Both the position numbers and the translations under genes were made by a program. The notes under the pieces were generated by a model. It worked only from the letters and a program-made list of their open reading frames with translations. It was not told the origin of the DNA and did not search any database. Below, one piece after another: positions 12,064 through 23,959 of a stretch of DNA of 64,000 nucleotides. This stretch comes from Coenobita brevimanus (taxonomy: Eukaryota; Arthropoda; Malacostraca; Decapoda; Coenobitidae), in the NCBI GenBank assembly GCA_032717465.1, contig JAVRFU010000170.1, positions 1 to 64,000 on the forward strand. The letters run 5' to 3'. The first letter of the stretch is position 1; each line of letters opens with the position of its first letter.

Positions 12064-15000
12064 CAGTGGCGGTGCCAGGAAATTTTCATTGGGGGGCTGA
12101 GGAGGGGCTGGGGTAAAATGTGAGGGGGCTTCACAAAATGTCATCAAACTGAAGTGTTGATGGAAAATTGATATGTACATATTCATAATATCCGAATGTA
12201 CTGAGGTTCATTTTAGACACCTGTACTCTTTGAAACTGCGGTGTTAATGTATAACATTTCTTATCTCATCAAAAATTCTGCCAAATGAAATACATAAAAC
12301 TAGCAAGGAAATTCAGATTAATGTATACGCAACATAATAACATTTATTATTTCCAGTTTATTCCATAAGATTGAAGTTTAACTCAATTAATTTAGACATC
12401 ATGTGTAAGCAAGCAGTTAACATGACAGAAAAAAATTCTATGTTATGAAGTTAATACAATCTGAAGAATCAGAAGAATTTTTAAATCAAGGTGTAACGAC
12501 TGCCACGTTACTTTAAAACTATGCGCCTGTTCTGGTGATTGGCAGCAAATGTGTCTATAATGGCATCAATGTTCAGCTGTTTGGCCCTCCTAGAATTAAT
12601 TGATATTACAAGAGGTTGCTGGTGCGGTTGTTGCCACTGCTGTTCCTCAAGTATGTCTTGAGGAGTTTCAGACATGAGAAGCTCCTCTCACAGGCAGCTG
12701 AGGTGACAGGGAGGGTCACTGCAATGCATACAAGTTTATACAGATCTATAAAGGTGTCCTTGTTTGACTCCAGCATGGCTGCGAGCTCAAGTGGTGTGGA
12801 CATTTCCAGGCCATTGTCTCTCTTCCTAGCTATTAGTCTTGTCAATTGGTGGACCTCCACTGCAAGATCACCCTCTGCCACTCCATAACTGGCTGCCATT
12901 CCTGACAGCGCTTTTTTGTCCAGAAATGTAATGTGCTTAGGATTCAAGGCAGCAGCACCCATCAGAACATTACAGGCATCAGATGAAAATCGCCTGCTCA
13001 GCTCATTGAGCATTCTATCTATGATGGCATAGAAGGTCCTTCTCCTGGCATCTGGTATAGCTCCATCCCTCTGACCTGTACTGGATGTTATGATGAATTC
13101 ATCCAGGTGTCTGGGAGCAGATCGTTGTCTACCTGGACGCTCAGTCTCAGTGCGGATCCCAACTACCTTGCACAAATCCTCAGCAGCCTCCTCTAACTCC
13201 TTCCAGGCAGCTTCAGTCCTCATTTCTGTCAGTCCAGACATGACAGACTGCATCAAGTCCTCTGCAGAGGCCAGCTGAAGGTCATGTGACTGGAGGTGGT
13301 TTGACAGTTGTTTGGTCATCAGTAACACTTTTTCCATGGCCATCAGAATTGTCACAAATTGCTGATCTAGCAGGATGCACAGGCCCTTTGCCTCAGTGGC
13401 TCTGTGTGCATTGTCTCCCTCCATGAGACGTTTCAAGGTTGTCACTATGGCAGGTAGGGTTCTTTTCACTGCCAGACAAGCAGCATGTTGGGAGGTCCAT
13501 CTTGTGTCAAACAGTTGCTTTAACTCTATGTGCTGCCTTGTGGGATTTAATTCTTTTTGCGCCTTTATAAACTCTTCATGTACTACTGACGTAGAGAAGA
13601 ACTTGTACAAGCTCTGTATAGCCACAAAAAACTCTGCTGCAGCCTGGATATTGTGTACACAATCAACGAGCACAAGGTTGAGCCTGTGAGCATAACAGTG
13701 GACATACACAGCCTGTGGTACCTTTCTCCTAAACCTCTCCTGTATACCACTGATGTGCCCTGACATGACTGCAGCTCCATCGTAGCACTGGCCAATGCAG
13801 GCGTTGTGGTCAGTACCACATTTGGCCAGGGTCTCCAAGATCTTGTTGAGCAATGAGTCTGCATCCAGACCCTCGGCTGCTGTGAAGTCAAGGAACACCT
13901 CATGAAGGCTCTGTTTGTGGAGATACGTCACCACAATGGACAGCTGTTCTTGTTTGCTGACATCCTTGGTCTCATCCACCATTAGGGCAAAATGCTCTGC
14001 TCTTAGGACCTCGTTGCTGATGTCCTCTCTGATTATTGAAGCTATGATGGCGAGCAGTTCATTTTGGATATCGTGGTGCGTATATTTAGCATTGCCAGGA
14101 CCACCACTCAGTTTCTTTTTGACAATGTCATCATACCTGGAAATCAGGTCCAGCAGTTCCAGGAAGTTACCTTTGTTGCCAGAATCAGTGTCTTCCTTGT
14201 GACCTCTTTGGGCAACATTTTGGCAGGCTGTGTAGAGCAGTACGTCTATTACTGCTCTAATGTAATGTCTGTTTTCCTTTACAGTTTTTTCATGGTTGGT
14301 AGTAAAAGCATGTAGGATCCTAGAACCTGTTGCTTTCTGCATCTTAAACTCTGTCCAAGCTTGCATAGAAAACTTGTGTCCTGCTGAATTAACATGAGAC
14401 TTCAGAGATGAGGTTGCCTTCTTCCAGTTCCGAAAGCCGTCATGGGTGAAGGACTTCTCACATTTGCTTAAGTGTACATGACCGAAATGACGACATGCAA
14501 AGCAGAATGCAGCATCTAGGGTCGTGGAGTACTCCAGCCACGAATGATGATCACGCCAGTTCTTGTTGAATGACCTTGACTGGCCACTGTATTCTGTGGC
14601 TGGGTATCTCTTCAAGTCTGGACAGGTGGGACCACTATCTGGAAGCTGGCTCAGGTCCTTGGGTCCAGGTAGTAGTTTCTCACCATGGGTGTGAGAAGTG
14701 CCCTCTTGTGGCTGGGGTTCTGCACTAGCCTCACCTAGTAAGGCTGCAGACTCACAATCACGATCACCACTGTCCAGGTCCTCATTAACAGCAGGTGTGT
14801 CTGTAGGAGGATCATCATCTCACGGCCTCTTCTTGGGAATCTTGGGTAACAGGTAGCGTTCCATGATCAACCCGGCCTATGTGATCAAATATGATAAACC
14901 ACCATCAGTTACTTTCATAAACAGGGAAAACAGCATAAACAAGCACACAGATCACAGAAGCATAAAACTGCATATTAGCATTACAACAGACCAGATATTT

Positions 15001-15924
15001 TCACACTATTTTATTCTTCCTTCCACAGCTTCTTATAATCTTATAGTAGCCTATATACATTTGTAAGTAGAAAAAAATCAACTTACACCATACCTGTAAA
15101 TCAGTGCAAGACGAAAACCACAACTAATAAGCTCAGCTGCTCAGTAATTCAGTGTCTACTGCACTAAGCAATTAACAGCCAACAGACTCGGAGATCTACA
15201 CACAACCGCGTCGCGTGGTAGACTGGTCTGGTAGCTGATGGGAATCGAACAGGAATGGCTCATCGTGCACTCGATTCGTGAATGCTGGGCTAGGCTAGGA
15301 GCCTAGGACCATGTAGGCCCTATAGCAGTGTGAATCCTTTACTTCATTTTAATCAAATATATTCAAATTTATTAACTTCCTGCCTCGAATTATGACATAA
15401 TCGACATTCAATTATATTTCTGAAGACGAGATAATAATCGTACAGTCGTAATACACTAAAAGAATGGCTAATGTAGTTTAATAAAATAATGCTGTATTTT
15501 ACTTTCACTTATCATTTTCATTATAGGATATGTAAACTAACCATCTGAATTACAAGAATTTCACAGAATATATTATAACATAAGTTACCCTTAGTATTAG
15601 AACTAGGCTGGAAGTTTTCCTTAGAAGTTGAGTCAACTGATAAATTTTCCGTAATTTCCGTGAAACTACTATAATTCAGAATCTGCTAAATGCTAACAGC
15701 TAAAAATAATAATCACGATTTAATCTATTGTCTTGAATCTTTTCCTAAACTTATAACACTTCGTTTCGTCAACTTTTGTGTATTATTTGTAAATAGTAAT
15801 ACAAAATTGAAAGTTCAAATAAGGGACGTCCTGCCTAAATTCGCCTTTGGAATCTGGCAATATTGGGGGGGCTGATGGGGGGGCTTGGCTCATTATTGCA
15901 AGCCCCCCCTTGGCGCCGCCACTG
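12064..15924 (-). mobile_element. hAT DNA transposon, complete with TIRs, nested in LINE-A
   Basis: The ends are inverted: cagtggcggtgcca at the left and, reverse-complemented, cagtggcggcgcca at the right, a typical hAT CAGTGG-type terminus. An exact 8-bp duplication flanks it. The 3861-bp element carries one transposase gene on the minus strand with only two visible lesions. Removing it and one duplication restores the LINE-A reading order, so it inserted after the LINE. Confidence 0.95.
12508..14864 (-). pseudogene. hAT transposase (TTF zinc finger / ZMYM1-like), two lesions
   Basis: The transposase cuts and re-inserts the element in the nucleus by a DDE-type mechanism. The longest intact frame is 12606-14615. 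An upstream ATG at 14862-14864 gives MERYLLPKIPKKRP, followed by an in-frame TGA at 14820-14822 that fits a CGA arginine codon after C to T change. The N-terminal part has a TTF-type zinc finger (CFACRHFGH...H..AGH). Catalytic-core landmarks follow in order: ALMVDETKD, GQCYDGAAVMSG, VHCYAHRLNLVL and DTRWTSQHAA. The C-terminal dimerisation region carries AACERSFSCLKLLKTYLRNS. Near 12640-12660 the frame breaks. The expected tail (SRRAKQLNID...NRRIVLK) continues in another frame to a TAA at 12508-12510. The protein resembles host-annotated 'zinc finger MYM-type 1-like' or 'P52rIPK-like' proteins, which are hAT-derived. Confidence 0.92.
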
Positions 15925-15932
15925 AGCACAAG
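15925..15932 (+). repeat. hAT target-site duplication, right copy
   Basis: Exact repeat of agcacaag at 12056-12063. Confidence 0.9.
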
Positions 15933-18510
15933 GTTATGAAGGAGTGCAAGAGGGATGTGCATATGGTCTAAGGAATGCAGAAGGGGAAAGGATGCTCGAG
16001 TTTGGGGAGGCAACGGACATGATTGTGTGCAACACATATTTTAGGAAAAGAGACAGTAGGTTAATTACGTATGAGTCTGGGGGAAATAGCAGTCAGATAG
16101 ATTATTTTCTGGTTAGGAGGGCCGATAGGAGGTTAGTGAGGGATGTTAAAGTTATAGGAAGTGAGGAGTGTGTGCAGCAGCACAAACTACTGATTTGTGA
16201 TATGGTGCTTAAGGAACGATTGATGAAAAAGGGGACTTATGTACCTAGGAGGAAAATATGGAAGCTGAAAAACCAAGTAGTAAGGGATGCCTTCTATAGC
16301 AAGTTGAGGAGAGTGGTGGCTGAACAGGGAGCTGTAGACAGAGGCATTAATGAACAGTACAGAGCCCTCAAGAACAATCTCTTGAGAGTTACTGATGTAA
16401 CATGCGGTTGGGCAAGAGGACCACCAAGACATAAAGTAACTTGGTGGTGGGACGAGGGTGTAGAAGCTTCAGTTAAGGAGAAAAGAAGGCTTTTCCGGGA
16501 ATGGAAGAAGGTTGGTAGCAAAGAGGAATTTTTGGCTGCCAAGCATAGGGCTAGAAGAGAGGTATACCAGGTACAGGGCAAAGTCTGAGTCACAGAGACT
16601 TTTAATTGATAACCTAAATCATGGGGAAAGGAAAAATATGATATTTAGGGTGGCAGGTCAGGTGAAGAGGGATAATCGGGATATTATAGGTGAGCAGTGT
16701 GTGAAGAATGATGAAGTAAGGGTACTGCTGAACAGTGAGGATATTAAAGATGCATGGAGAGAGCATTATAACCGGTTGTTGAATGAAGGAGTTTGACTGG
16801 GACAGAGAGGGTTTGGAGCCAGCAGATCCAGTGTCTGGCCCTTGCCCTTTGATTGATGCTGCTACTGTGAGTGAGGCAATAGGCAGGATGAAGGTGGGGA
16901 AGGCAGCAGGTGTGTCAGGGTTGACTGCCGAAATGTTGAAGGCCTCAGGCGATACAGGGGTGAGTTTAGTCACTGACCTGATAAATAGGATTATTTATGA
17001 GTGTGTTGTCCCAGATGATTGGCTGAAGAGTGTAATTGTAAATGTGTATAAAGGGAAGGGTGATGCCCTGGAATGAGGAAATTACAGAGGTATAAAGCTT
17101 TTAGATCAGATAATGAAGGTAATGGTGAGAGTTTTAGAAGGTATGATTAGAGAGAGTGAATATTGATGAGATGCAGTTTGGGTTTATGCCAGGTAGGGGG
17201 ACCACTGATGCCATATTCATTGTTTGACAGCTTGAGGAAAAATGTATTGGTAGGAGAAGGGATCTTTATTTTGTTTTTGTTGATTTGGAAAAGGCCTTTG
17301 ACAGAGTCCCTACAGAGGTGGTGAAGTGGGCAATGAGAAAGCTTGGCTTGGAGGAGTGGCTGGTTAGGGTGGTTATGGCCATGTATGTGGGTGCTCACAC
17401 CCAGGTGAGAGTGAATGGAGATTTGAGTGATGAGTTTTCTGTGAATGTTGGTGTGCATCAGGGGTCAGTCTTGAGTCCCATGTTGTTTATCATGGTACTT
17501 GAAGCCATTTCACGTGACTTTAGAAACGGACTCCCGTGGGAGTTGTTGTATGCTGATGATTTGGTTTTGATTGCAGAGAATGAAAGGGAGGCGGAGGAAA
17601 GGTTTAGGAAGTGGAGAGATGGTATGGGGCAAAAGGGTTTAAGGGTAAATGCAGATAAAACAAAAGTGATGATATCTAGGGTTGGTGGCGGTTCTGTCAA
17701 AGACGAGGGAGAGTGGCCATGTGCAGTTTGCCACAAGGGCGTGGGAAGCAATTCCATCTTGTGCAGTGTGTGTGATAAATGGGTGCATAAGAGATGTAGT
17801 GGTATCAGAGGTAGACTACGAGATAATGCTGATTTTATGTGTACGGCGTGCCGGGGTGAGCAGGTGGAGATTGTCAGACGTGAAAGGATTGAACTTGCTG
17901 GTGAATCTCTTGAGTGTGTGGAAGAGTTTTGTTATTTGGGAGACATGTTGTGTGCTGGAGGTAGCTCTGTGGCTAGGGTGAGAAGTGGTTGGAAGAAGTT
18001 CAGGGAGCTCTTGCCTCTCCTGACATTGAGAGGGCTCTCCCTACGTGCTAAGGGGTCTTTGTATGCAGCATGTGTTAGGAGTGTAATGCTGTATGGCAGT
18101 GAAGGAGGAAGATATTCGCAGGCTCAGACGTACAGAAATGACAATGATTAGGTGGATGTGCAATGCGTCCCTGCCTCCAAGGCCTGGAGGGGCTTGGTTT
18201 ACAATGGAAGAGTTGAGAGGTAGGATGGGACTGGAGTGTATTGGTGTTGTGATGAGGAGAGGTAGACTGAGATGGTTTGGACATGTGAAGAGGATGGGGG
18301 ATGATAATTGGGTGAGGAAGGTGAGAAGTGTTAATATTGGGGGTGGGGTTATGAGGGGTAGACCGAGAAAGACATGGGACGAGGTCATTAAGTGTGACCT
18401 TAGGGTTAAGGGACTGAACAGGGAGGCTGCAATGGATCGTACAGCGTGGAGAGCCGCCATTAGGTGACCAAGGCCGACACATGCAAGCATGTTGGAGCCT
18501 TTAAAAACGA
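15933..18510 (+). mobile_element. LINE-A copy 1, main segment (EN end, RT, Cys/His motif, 3' end)
   Basis: Non-LTR retrotransposons copy an RNA into DNA at a nicked target. This segment holds the end of the endonuclease (NSSQIDYFLVRRADRR) and a linker. The reverse transcriptase follows (FDRVPTEVVKWAMRKLG, VGVHQGSVLSPMLF, LLYADDLVLIAENE). Next are a PHD-like Cys/His motif (CAVCHKGVGSNSILCSVCDK) and the C-terminal end (RLRWFGHVKRMGDDNW). Several frameshifts break it, roughly at 16580, 16790, 17076-17285 and 18100. The 3' end tgcaagcatgttggagcc followed by an A/CG-rich tail recurs in the other LINE-A copies. No RNase H domain is visible. The clade is not assigned. Confidence 0.9.
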
Positions 18511-18530
18511 AAACGTGTGTATGTGTGTGA

Positions 18531-18690
18531 ACCTGGTGGACTGAAGATTGAAATTGCTTGTGTATTTTACCATCACTTTGGTGGATAGGGAGGGGATTAG
18601 GGGTGTTTGTAGACCCAGGAGGGGAGCTGTCCAACTATACATGTTCCACACCATATGAAGGCATCCCTGTCCAGCATTATTCCTTGTAAA
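18531..18690. repeat. Diverged dispersed repeat, copy 2
   Basis: The block cctggtggactgaagattga and later short blocks resemble 1919-2085. It lies just after the LINE-A 3' tail. Its nature is unknown. Confidence 0.4.
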
Positions 18691-19077
18691 AAGAGCAGTT
18701 ATATTCAGCTTACAGGAATTTTTTTTTTTCCCCTATCAGCATGATAGACTTAATTTATGCACGATAGTGGCAGGTGACCCAAAGGTGATTTTAATCGTGT
18801 TACCATCACATGTTTCTGTTCACTTTATCTCGCTCAGTTTATTCCTGCCAGTGTCTTTTTAATTTTATTCTTAACATCTTCTAACCATTTTATTCTCAGC
18901 TTAGAATAGGCATTTCAAACTGGAGGTGCGATTATAAGTCCCGACTCCCAACATACGAGGCCTTGCTTGGGTTGAATAAAATCACATGATACTAACTAAA
19001 GATAGTTATCACCTGAGGGTCAGTGAATTAATCAAGGGTCTTGGATGAAAAGTGTTAATTTATAATATATTCTTCAG

Positions 19078-19188
19078 GTTCTGACATTGAATCTGCCTTA
19101 TGGAAGCTTCATGGTCATGGAATCTCCGTTGTTGAAAATACCTGTTTTGACGGTCATCCACTTCTCAGTCAACTGCTTCCACTATCAA
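19078..19188 (+). CDS. Putative exon of an unidentified gene (Y), second visible exon
   Basis: The exon is bounded by a ttcag acceptor and a strong donor (aa|gtaagt). It is 111 bases, open throughout, starts with two bases (phase 1) and ends in phase 1. It reads SDIESALWKLHGHGISVVEN, then TCFDGHPLLSQLLPLS. The composition is clearly protein-like, and phase matches the exon ending at 5167. I do not recognise the family. Its end phase also matches the TSR1 exon at 27479, but nothing in TSR1 resembles it, so I do not join them. Confidence 0.55.
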
Positions 19189-19311
19189 GTAAGTAGCCAC
19201 CTGATGATTTTGTGTGTGTGTGTATTTACCTATCTAATTTACCTAACTGTATTATACAGGATTTGCTCTAAGCTCGTCATGTCTAAGGTTAGATACCCTC
19301 TGAATAGACCT

Positions 19312-19625
19312 CGTATATGCATGCACATTTACATACACATACACATGCAGGCATATGCATGTACACATGCACATACAGGTCCATATACGTGCACATTTGC
19401 ATACACGTACACATACAGCCAAATTTACGTACCATACTTATACACATATAGGCACATTTACCTATACATACAGATACAGGCACATTTATGTACACATACA
19501 TATAGTCATGTTTTGATATGCATAGTCACATTGAAATTCACATACACAGAGCCACATTTATACATATGTATTCATATACAACCATATTTACATTCACATA
19601 TAGGTACATTTAGATAAATACATAA
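19312..19625. repeat. Degenerate minisatellite of CACATA-like units
   Basis: About 310 bases of imperfect tandem units built from acatacacata, cacattta and gcacat blocks. The long open frame on the + strand here is a by-product of this periodicity and reads as repetitive Tyr/His/Thr. Confidence 0.8.
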
Positions 19626-19681
19626 ACAGATAGAGAGATATTGAACACATACATTACCACACAGTGTAGAGTTGTGAGATG

Positions 19682-19685
19682 AAAA

Positions 19686-19731
<46 letters not shown>
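19682..19731. repeat. A-run and (GA)n microsatellite
   Basis: A run of A followed by about 18 GA units. Confidence 0.9.
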
Positions 19732-19732
<1 letters not shown>

Positions 19733-19739
19733 AAACGGG

Positions 19740-19890
19740 GGGATGAAGTCATACATTGTGACCCCAGGGATAAGGGACTGAACAGAGGCTGTTAGAAATC
19801 AAGCAGGATGGAGAACCATAAAGTGACAAAGGCCAACACATTAAGCATGTTGGAGCCTGTATAAACAAATTGAAACAACGCTGCTCTGTG
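19740..19890 (+). mobile_element. LINE-A 3'-end stub
   Basis: It matches the last coding and 3' sequence of LINE-A (gggataagggactgaacaga, then aagcatgttggagcctgtat). It is extremely 5'-truncated. Confidence 0.7.
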
Positions 19891-20242
19891 GTGGAACTCT
19901 GAAGGTGCCATGAAAAAAAAAAAAAATGTTGTCTATCCTCCATTTCCTCTCTTTATTTTTTTCTTCTGTTTGTTTAGCCAGGGAAGAAGGAAGCAGAGGC
20001 TGAAAGCCTATAAAATTGTTCCCTTCAGGAAAAAATAAGAAGTGATTAATTCAAAATCTGTTCATTTAGATTTTAGAGATACCAAGACACAGTGTGCTGA
20101 AAAGACTGGTGGGAAATACAGGAAAAGGAAGACAGTTCCAGAGTTGACCTGTTGCATTCATGAAGGACTGGAAGTATCAGTTAATTCTTGCATTAGAGTT
20201 GGACAGAAAAGACTCATTAAATTTAATGGTGCCATGACTCAT
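19891..20242. other. Unassigned spacer
   Basis: An A-run near 19913-19925, then a stretch with no convincing exon or repeat; nothing else seen. Confidence 0.4.
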
Positions 20243-21418
20243 TCTTAGTTCTTTAGTGGAAAAGTTTCTAGAGAAAGGAAAGAAGTTGTATGCGGCTTTC
20301 ATGGATTTGGAGAAAGCATATGACAGGGTGGATAGACAAGGATTGTGGAAAGTATTAAGAATATATGGAGTAGATGGGAAGTTGTTGAATGCTGTGAAGA
20401 GTATGTATGATGGTGCTAAGGCTGCAGTGCGTGTTGATGGTGAACTAAGTGAATTTTTCTCTTTGAAGATTGGGTTGAAACAGGGATGTGTCATGTCTCC
20501 ATGGTTGTTCAATCTGTACATGGATGGGGAAATAAAAGAGGTACAAGGTAAGGTAGTGGATGTTGGAGTGCCCCTGGTGAGAGAGGATAGAGTTTGGAAA
20601 CTCCCTGTACTGTTGTTTGCAGATGATACTGTGTTGTTGAGTGAAGACGAAGGGGAGCTTCAAGGCTTGGTGGATGAGTTTGGGAAAGTGTGTAAGAAAC
20701 GGAATCTAAAGGTGAATGTAGGGAAGAGTAAAGTGATAGTCTTTGAGAGAGGTGAAGTCAGTGAATGTACAGCGAGGTTGGATGAAGAGGAATTGGAAAA
20801 TGTGAGTACGTTTAAGTACTTGGGTAGTGTGATGAGTAAGGATGGAGGTTTGGAGGATGAAGTGTTTGAAAAGGTACAGCAGGGAAGAAAGGTTGCTGGT
20901 TCCTTGAAAGCAGTGATAAGAAACAGGGAAGTGAGCATGGAAGTGAAAAAGTTACTACATGACAGTATTGTGATACCAACTCCAACGTATGGAAGTGAAG
21001 CTTGGACGTTGTTGGAAGGACACAAGTCAAGAGTGAGAGCAGTGGAAATGAGTTATTTAAGAGGACCCTGTGGAGTCACAAGGAGAGACAGGCTGACGAA
21101 TGAGCATATAAAGGAGCGTTGTGGTGTTGATGTGGATGTGATAGGAAGTGTTATGAGGAACACACTGAGGTGGTTTGGCCATGTGGAGAGGATGGAGGGT
21201 GAAAGACTGACGAAGAGAGTGTATGTGAGTGAGGTGGAGGGGGGAAGAGGGAGGGGGAGGCCAAGGATGAGATGGAAGGATGGGGTGGAGAGGTATATGA
21301 GAGAGGGGGGTGTGAGTTGGGAGCAGGGGAGTGAAATGGCGGGGGACAGGGCGACTTGGAGGCGATTTGTTTGTGGCCACCCCAAACGGGATTGAGGCGT
21401 CTGGCAATAGATAGATAG
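20243..21418 (+). mobile_element. LINE-B copy 1, 3' half with (TAGA)n tail
   Basis: A long intact frame (20256-21395) encodes the reverse transcriptase from AAFMDLEKAYDRVDRQGLWK through LKQGCVMSPWLFNLYMD and LLFADDTVLLSEDEGE. It ends with a C-terminal domain (GVDVDVIGSVMRNTLRWFGH, RATWRRFVCGHPKRD). The catalytic Asp pair is FADD. The 3' end reads gtctggcaatagatagatag, the family's microsatellite-like tail. The endonuclease half is missing by 5' truncation. The unbroken RT implies a fairly recent insertion. Confidence 0.9.
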
Positions 21419-21424
21419 ATTTAT

Positions 21425-21640
21425 TTATTTTTGTAGTTTTACGCTGTGTCCCTTTTTGTCAATAAGGGCTAAGGTGTTGCCCCTGGGTAGGGGACTTAGG
21501 TTTTTGGAGTGTGTAGCACTTTATGACTGGATGCCCTTCCTGACATCTACCAGTGACCCTTGGGTGTATTCGAATCTCTGACTTTTCGTTCAGAACGCTC
21601 TAACCCACTGAGCCATGGCAGCTTCAGTCATCATCATGGC
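21425..21640 (-). mobile_element. tRNA-derived SINE (second family)
   Basis: On the minus strand it reads a tRNA-like head (A-box-like ggctcagtgggttagagcg, B-box-like gattcgaa), then ccaagggtcactggtagatg, the block gaagggcatccagtcataaa and a polyT-flanked end. Copies of the same family are at 44255-44470, 46130-46305 and 63785-63955. Confidence 0.75.
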
Positions 21641-23073
21641 TAATCATTAATATGTTACAGAATCATGAAAACCATTTAGAATAAGGCCCTAATTGCAAAA
21701 CCCTTGTATAGCAGTTGTTCCCAACATTTTCCATTCTATGACACTGTGGACAAAATGCAATAACTTTGTGACTGTCATCAACATCTTTTGAAGAAGAAAG
21801 CAACAAATTGTTGCCTGAATGAATGTGTTGGATGTGAGATTTTAAAAAACTCATAACTTGAAGTGGTCAGTCATAAGGTAGAAATTGTATTTTTTTTTTT
21901 ACTGACTTGAATATCAATGGCTGAGCCATAGTAAGGGTACAATATGGGTTGATCTTTCATGTGGATATGATTGCTCTGCTTTGATCGGTGCTTGCCATCT
22001 TGGAAAATTCTGTTTAGCAGAGACAGGGAAGTGAAAATGAGCTTGCTGATATTTGCTGATGGTAGGGTAGTATCCCATTCCCTCCCAAACATTAGTCATA
22101 AACTTAGCGTCCCAAATGTCTTTAAAAAAAAAAGAAAAAGAAAAAGGTACAGTATGAAGTTCTTTCTCCAGTGACTCCAGATACTTTGAGATTAGTGTCA
22201 TGAACCCTTCCACATGAAACTAAGGTGTCAGGATATCCATAGGATTATTCTTGACCCCCCCCCCCTTACTTTTTAGCATAACTTTGTTCAAGTAGATGTG
22301 TTTTAATTACCTTTGATTGGTAGTTGTCATTTCTACACCAAAGAAAATCATCTACAGTAATCAAGATAGAATACCTAAGTGATTGTTGGTACATATGGAG
22401 CTAAGTTAACATTTTATTTAATCTGTTGCCTGAAAATGCTCTGCTGATAGATTTTTTTTTGGGGGGACCCACATTTTGAGGAGCTTATTTGTAACTGTAA
22501 ATACCATAGCTAGGTCTGGTGCTCTTTGATGAAGTAAAGAAGGTACAGAACCTAATCACACAATCTTTGCACTACTGTATACATGAATTGCACAAGAAAA
22601 ATCAAAAGAGAGTTGGTACAAACAGCACAATAATGGCAAACATGGCATGAGCCTCCATTTATCATAACTGACATTTGGCAGTGGAGAGATAATGGAGAGA
22701 GATGCCTTCATGCAGCAGTAAAAAGTCATCCCCCAATTTCCCCGTTATACCCCAAAAGAAGGATGTTGGACTTAAGGAGAAGGACAGTTTCAGCCTGCAT
22801 TCCACCAGGTTTATATTTAAATGAGCTTGGAGCAGCAAGAACAACAACATAGTGGCAGTTATTAGCACTGGTGGTGAGTCAGTAACTGCATGAAGACTTC
22901 TGGATTTCTTTAAATGTATACACTATATCTCATAACTTTTTTCATGTAACAGTGCCCTTCCCCCTTTCTCTAGGCAAAATGCATGCAAAATGACATTCCA
23001 GTGCATCCCTACTAGCATCCATACTTCCTCTGTCAGATGCACTGCTCATAGTCATAAAATGTATTTATCTTCC
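21641..23073. other. Unassigned spacer, probable intron
   Basis: No coding exon or recognised element. It contains an A-rich tract near 22122-22146 and a C-run near 22256-22264. Confidence 0.45.
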
Positions 23074-23085
23074 TTCATGAAATTT

Positions 23086-23341
23086 CTGTCTATCTATCAT
23101 CCAGTCCTACATTGCCCCATGAGGAGCGTAGGAGCCCGGGGCTAGGCAGTTGGTCCCGACATTTAAGATGAGAGTGACCAGCCTCACTCATTCCAGAGTG
23201 GCATTACATGAGCAGTCAACCCTAACCACCCCTTGGATATAAACATTCACCGGCTCAATCCAATTGGAGCGCATAATTACCCACTAAACCACCAGGCACC
23301 AAAATTTGGTTATATGGTTACCACCCAGCGTAGTAAATGGT
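23086..23341 (-). mobile_element. SINE with a 12-bp target duplication
   Basis: The element is on the minus strand, with the tail atctatcatccagtcctac at the left and the hairpin-core end at the right. The direct repeat ttcatgaaattt flanks it at 23074-23085 and 23342-23353. The sequence matches the copies at 29838-30620 and 60629-60955, including the cccatgaggagcgtaggagc block. A tRNA-like promoter segment (ctggtggtttagtgggtaat on the minus strand) supports RNA polymerase III origin. Confidence 0.85.
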
Positions 23342-23353
23342 TTCATGAAATTT

Positions 23354-23793
23354 ACTGCTTGTAAAGTATGGTTGAGTGTTTTGTTATAGTCATAGAAATT
23401 CAGTCTTGTTGGTTTGAAGAGATTTGACAGACACCATGGCCCTATGTTATGGTAGTTTGGAAGTCCACATTTAATGCATGCCATCAGCTAGTCAGAAGTG
23501 GCCAAGATCCATGCAGTGGTCTGGTGAACTAATCACAACAATATTAGCAGGTAGGAAGCTTGAAACATTCCAGAGAGCAACAGTGAAACTAATTGGGATG
23601 ACAGCCATGGAGAACATCCATAGTCTTTCAGCTGTGGCCATAATTGGTCTAAGATGTCAGAGAGGGAAGTATCCAGCAGGTAATATTATATAGATTGGAA
23701 AAAAAGTGCTGTCAATGGATCGGAGGCAGGAGTCAGAAGAGGAGACCATTGCAGAGTCCTGGACCTAAATGGGGGGGGGGTGGATGGCCCTAT
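23354..23793. other. Unassigned spacer next to a TIR element
   Basis: No coding exon is recognised. A G-run near 23771-23780 lies just before the inverted-repeat element. Confidence 0.4.
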
Positions 23794-23924
23794 GACATAT
23801 GAGGCCCCTAATAACATAGTGTACCGAACGCCACATGTTGAAAATGGAGAAAAATGCAGTTAAAGTTGCATTACTTTCAAAGTGCCATAACTTTAGAACT
23901 GGTGAATACTCGTATTTTTTAGTG

Positions 23925-23959
<35 letters not shown>

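Noticed and set aside
12616..14315. Several + strand ORFs over the hAT element
   Set aside because: They are antisense to the transposase, which shows the conserved motifs on the minus strand.
19087..19617. 176-codon open frame on the + strand
   Set aside because: Only its first part overlaps an exon (in a different frame); the rest is translated minisatellite.
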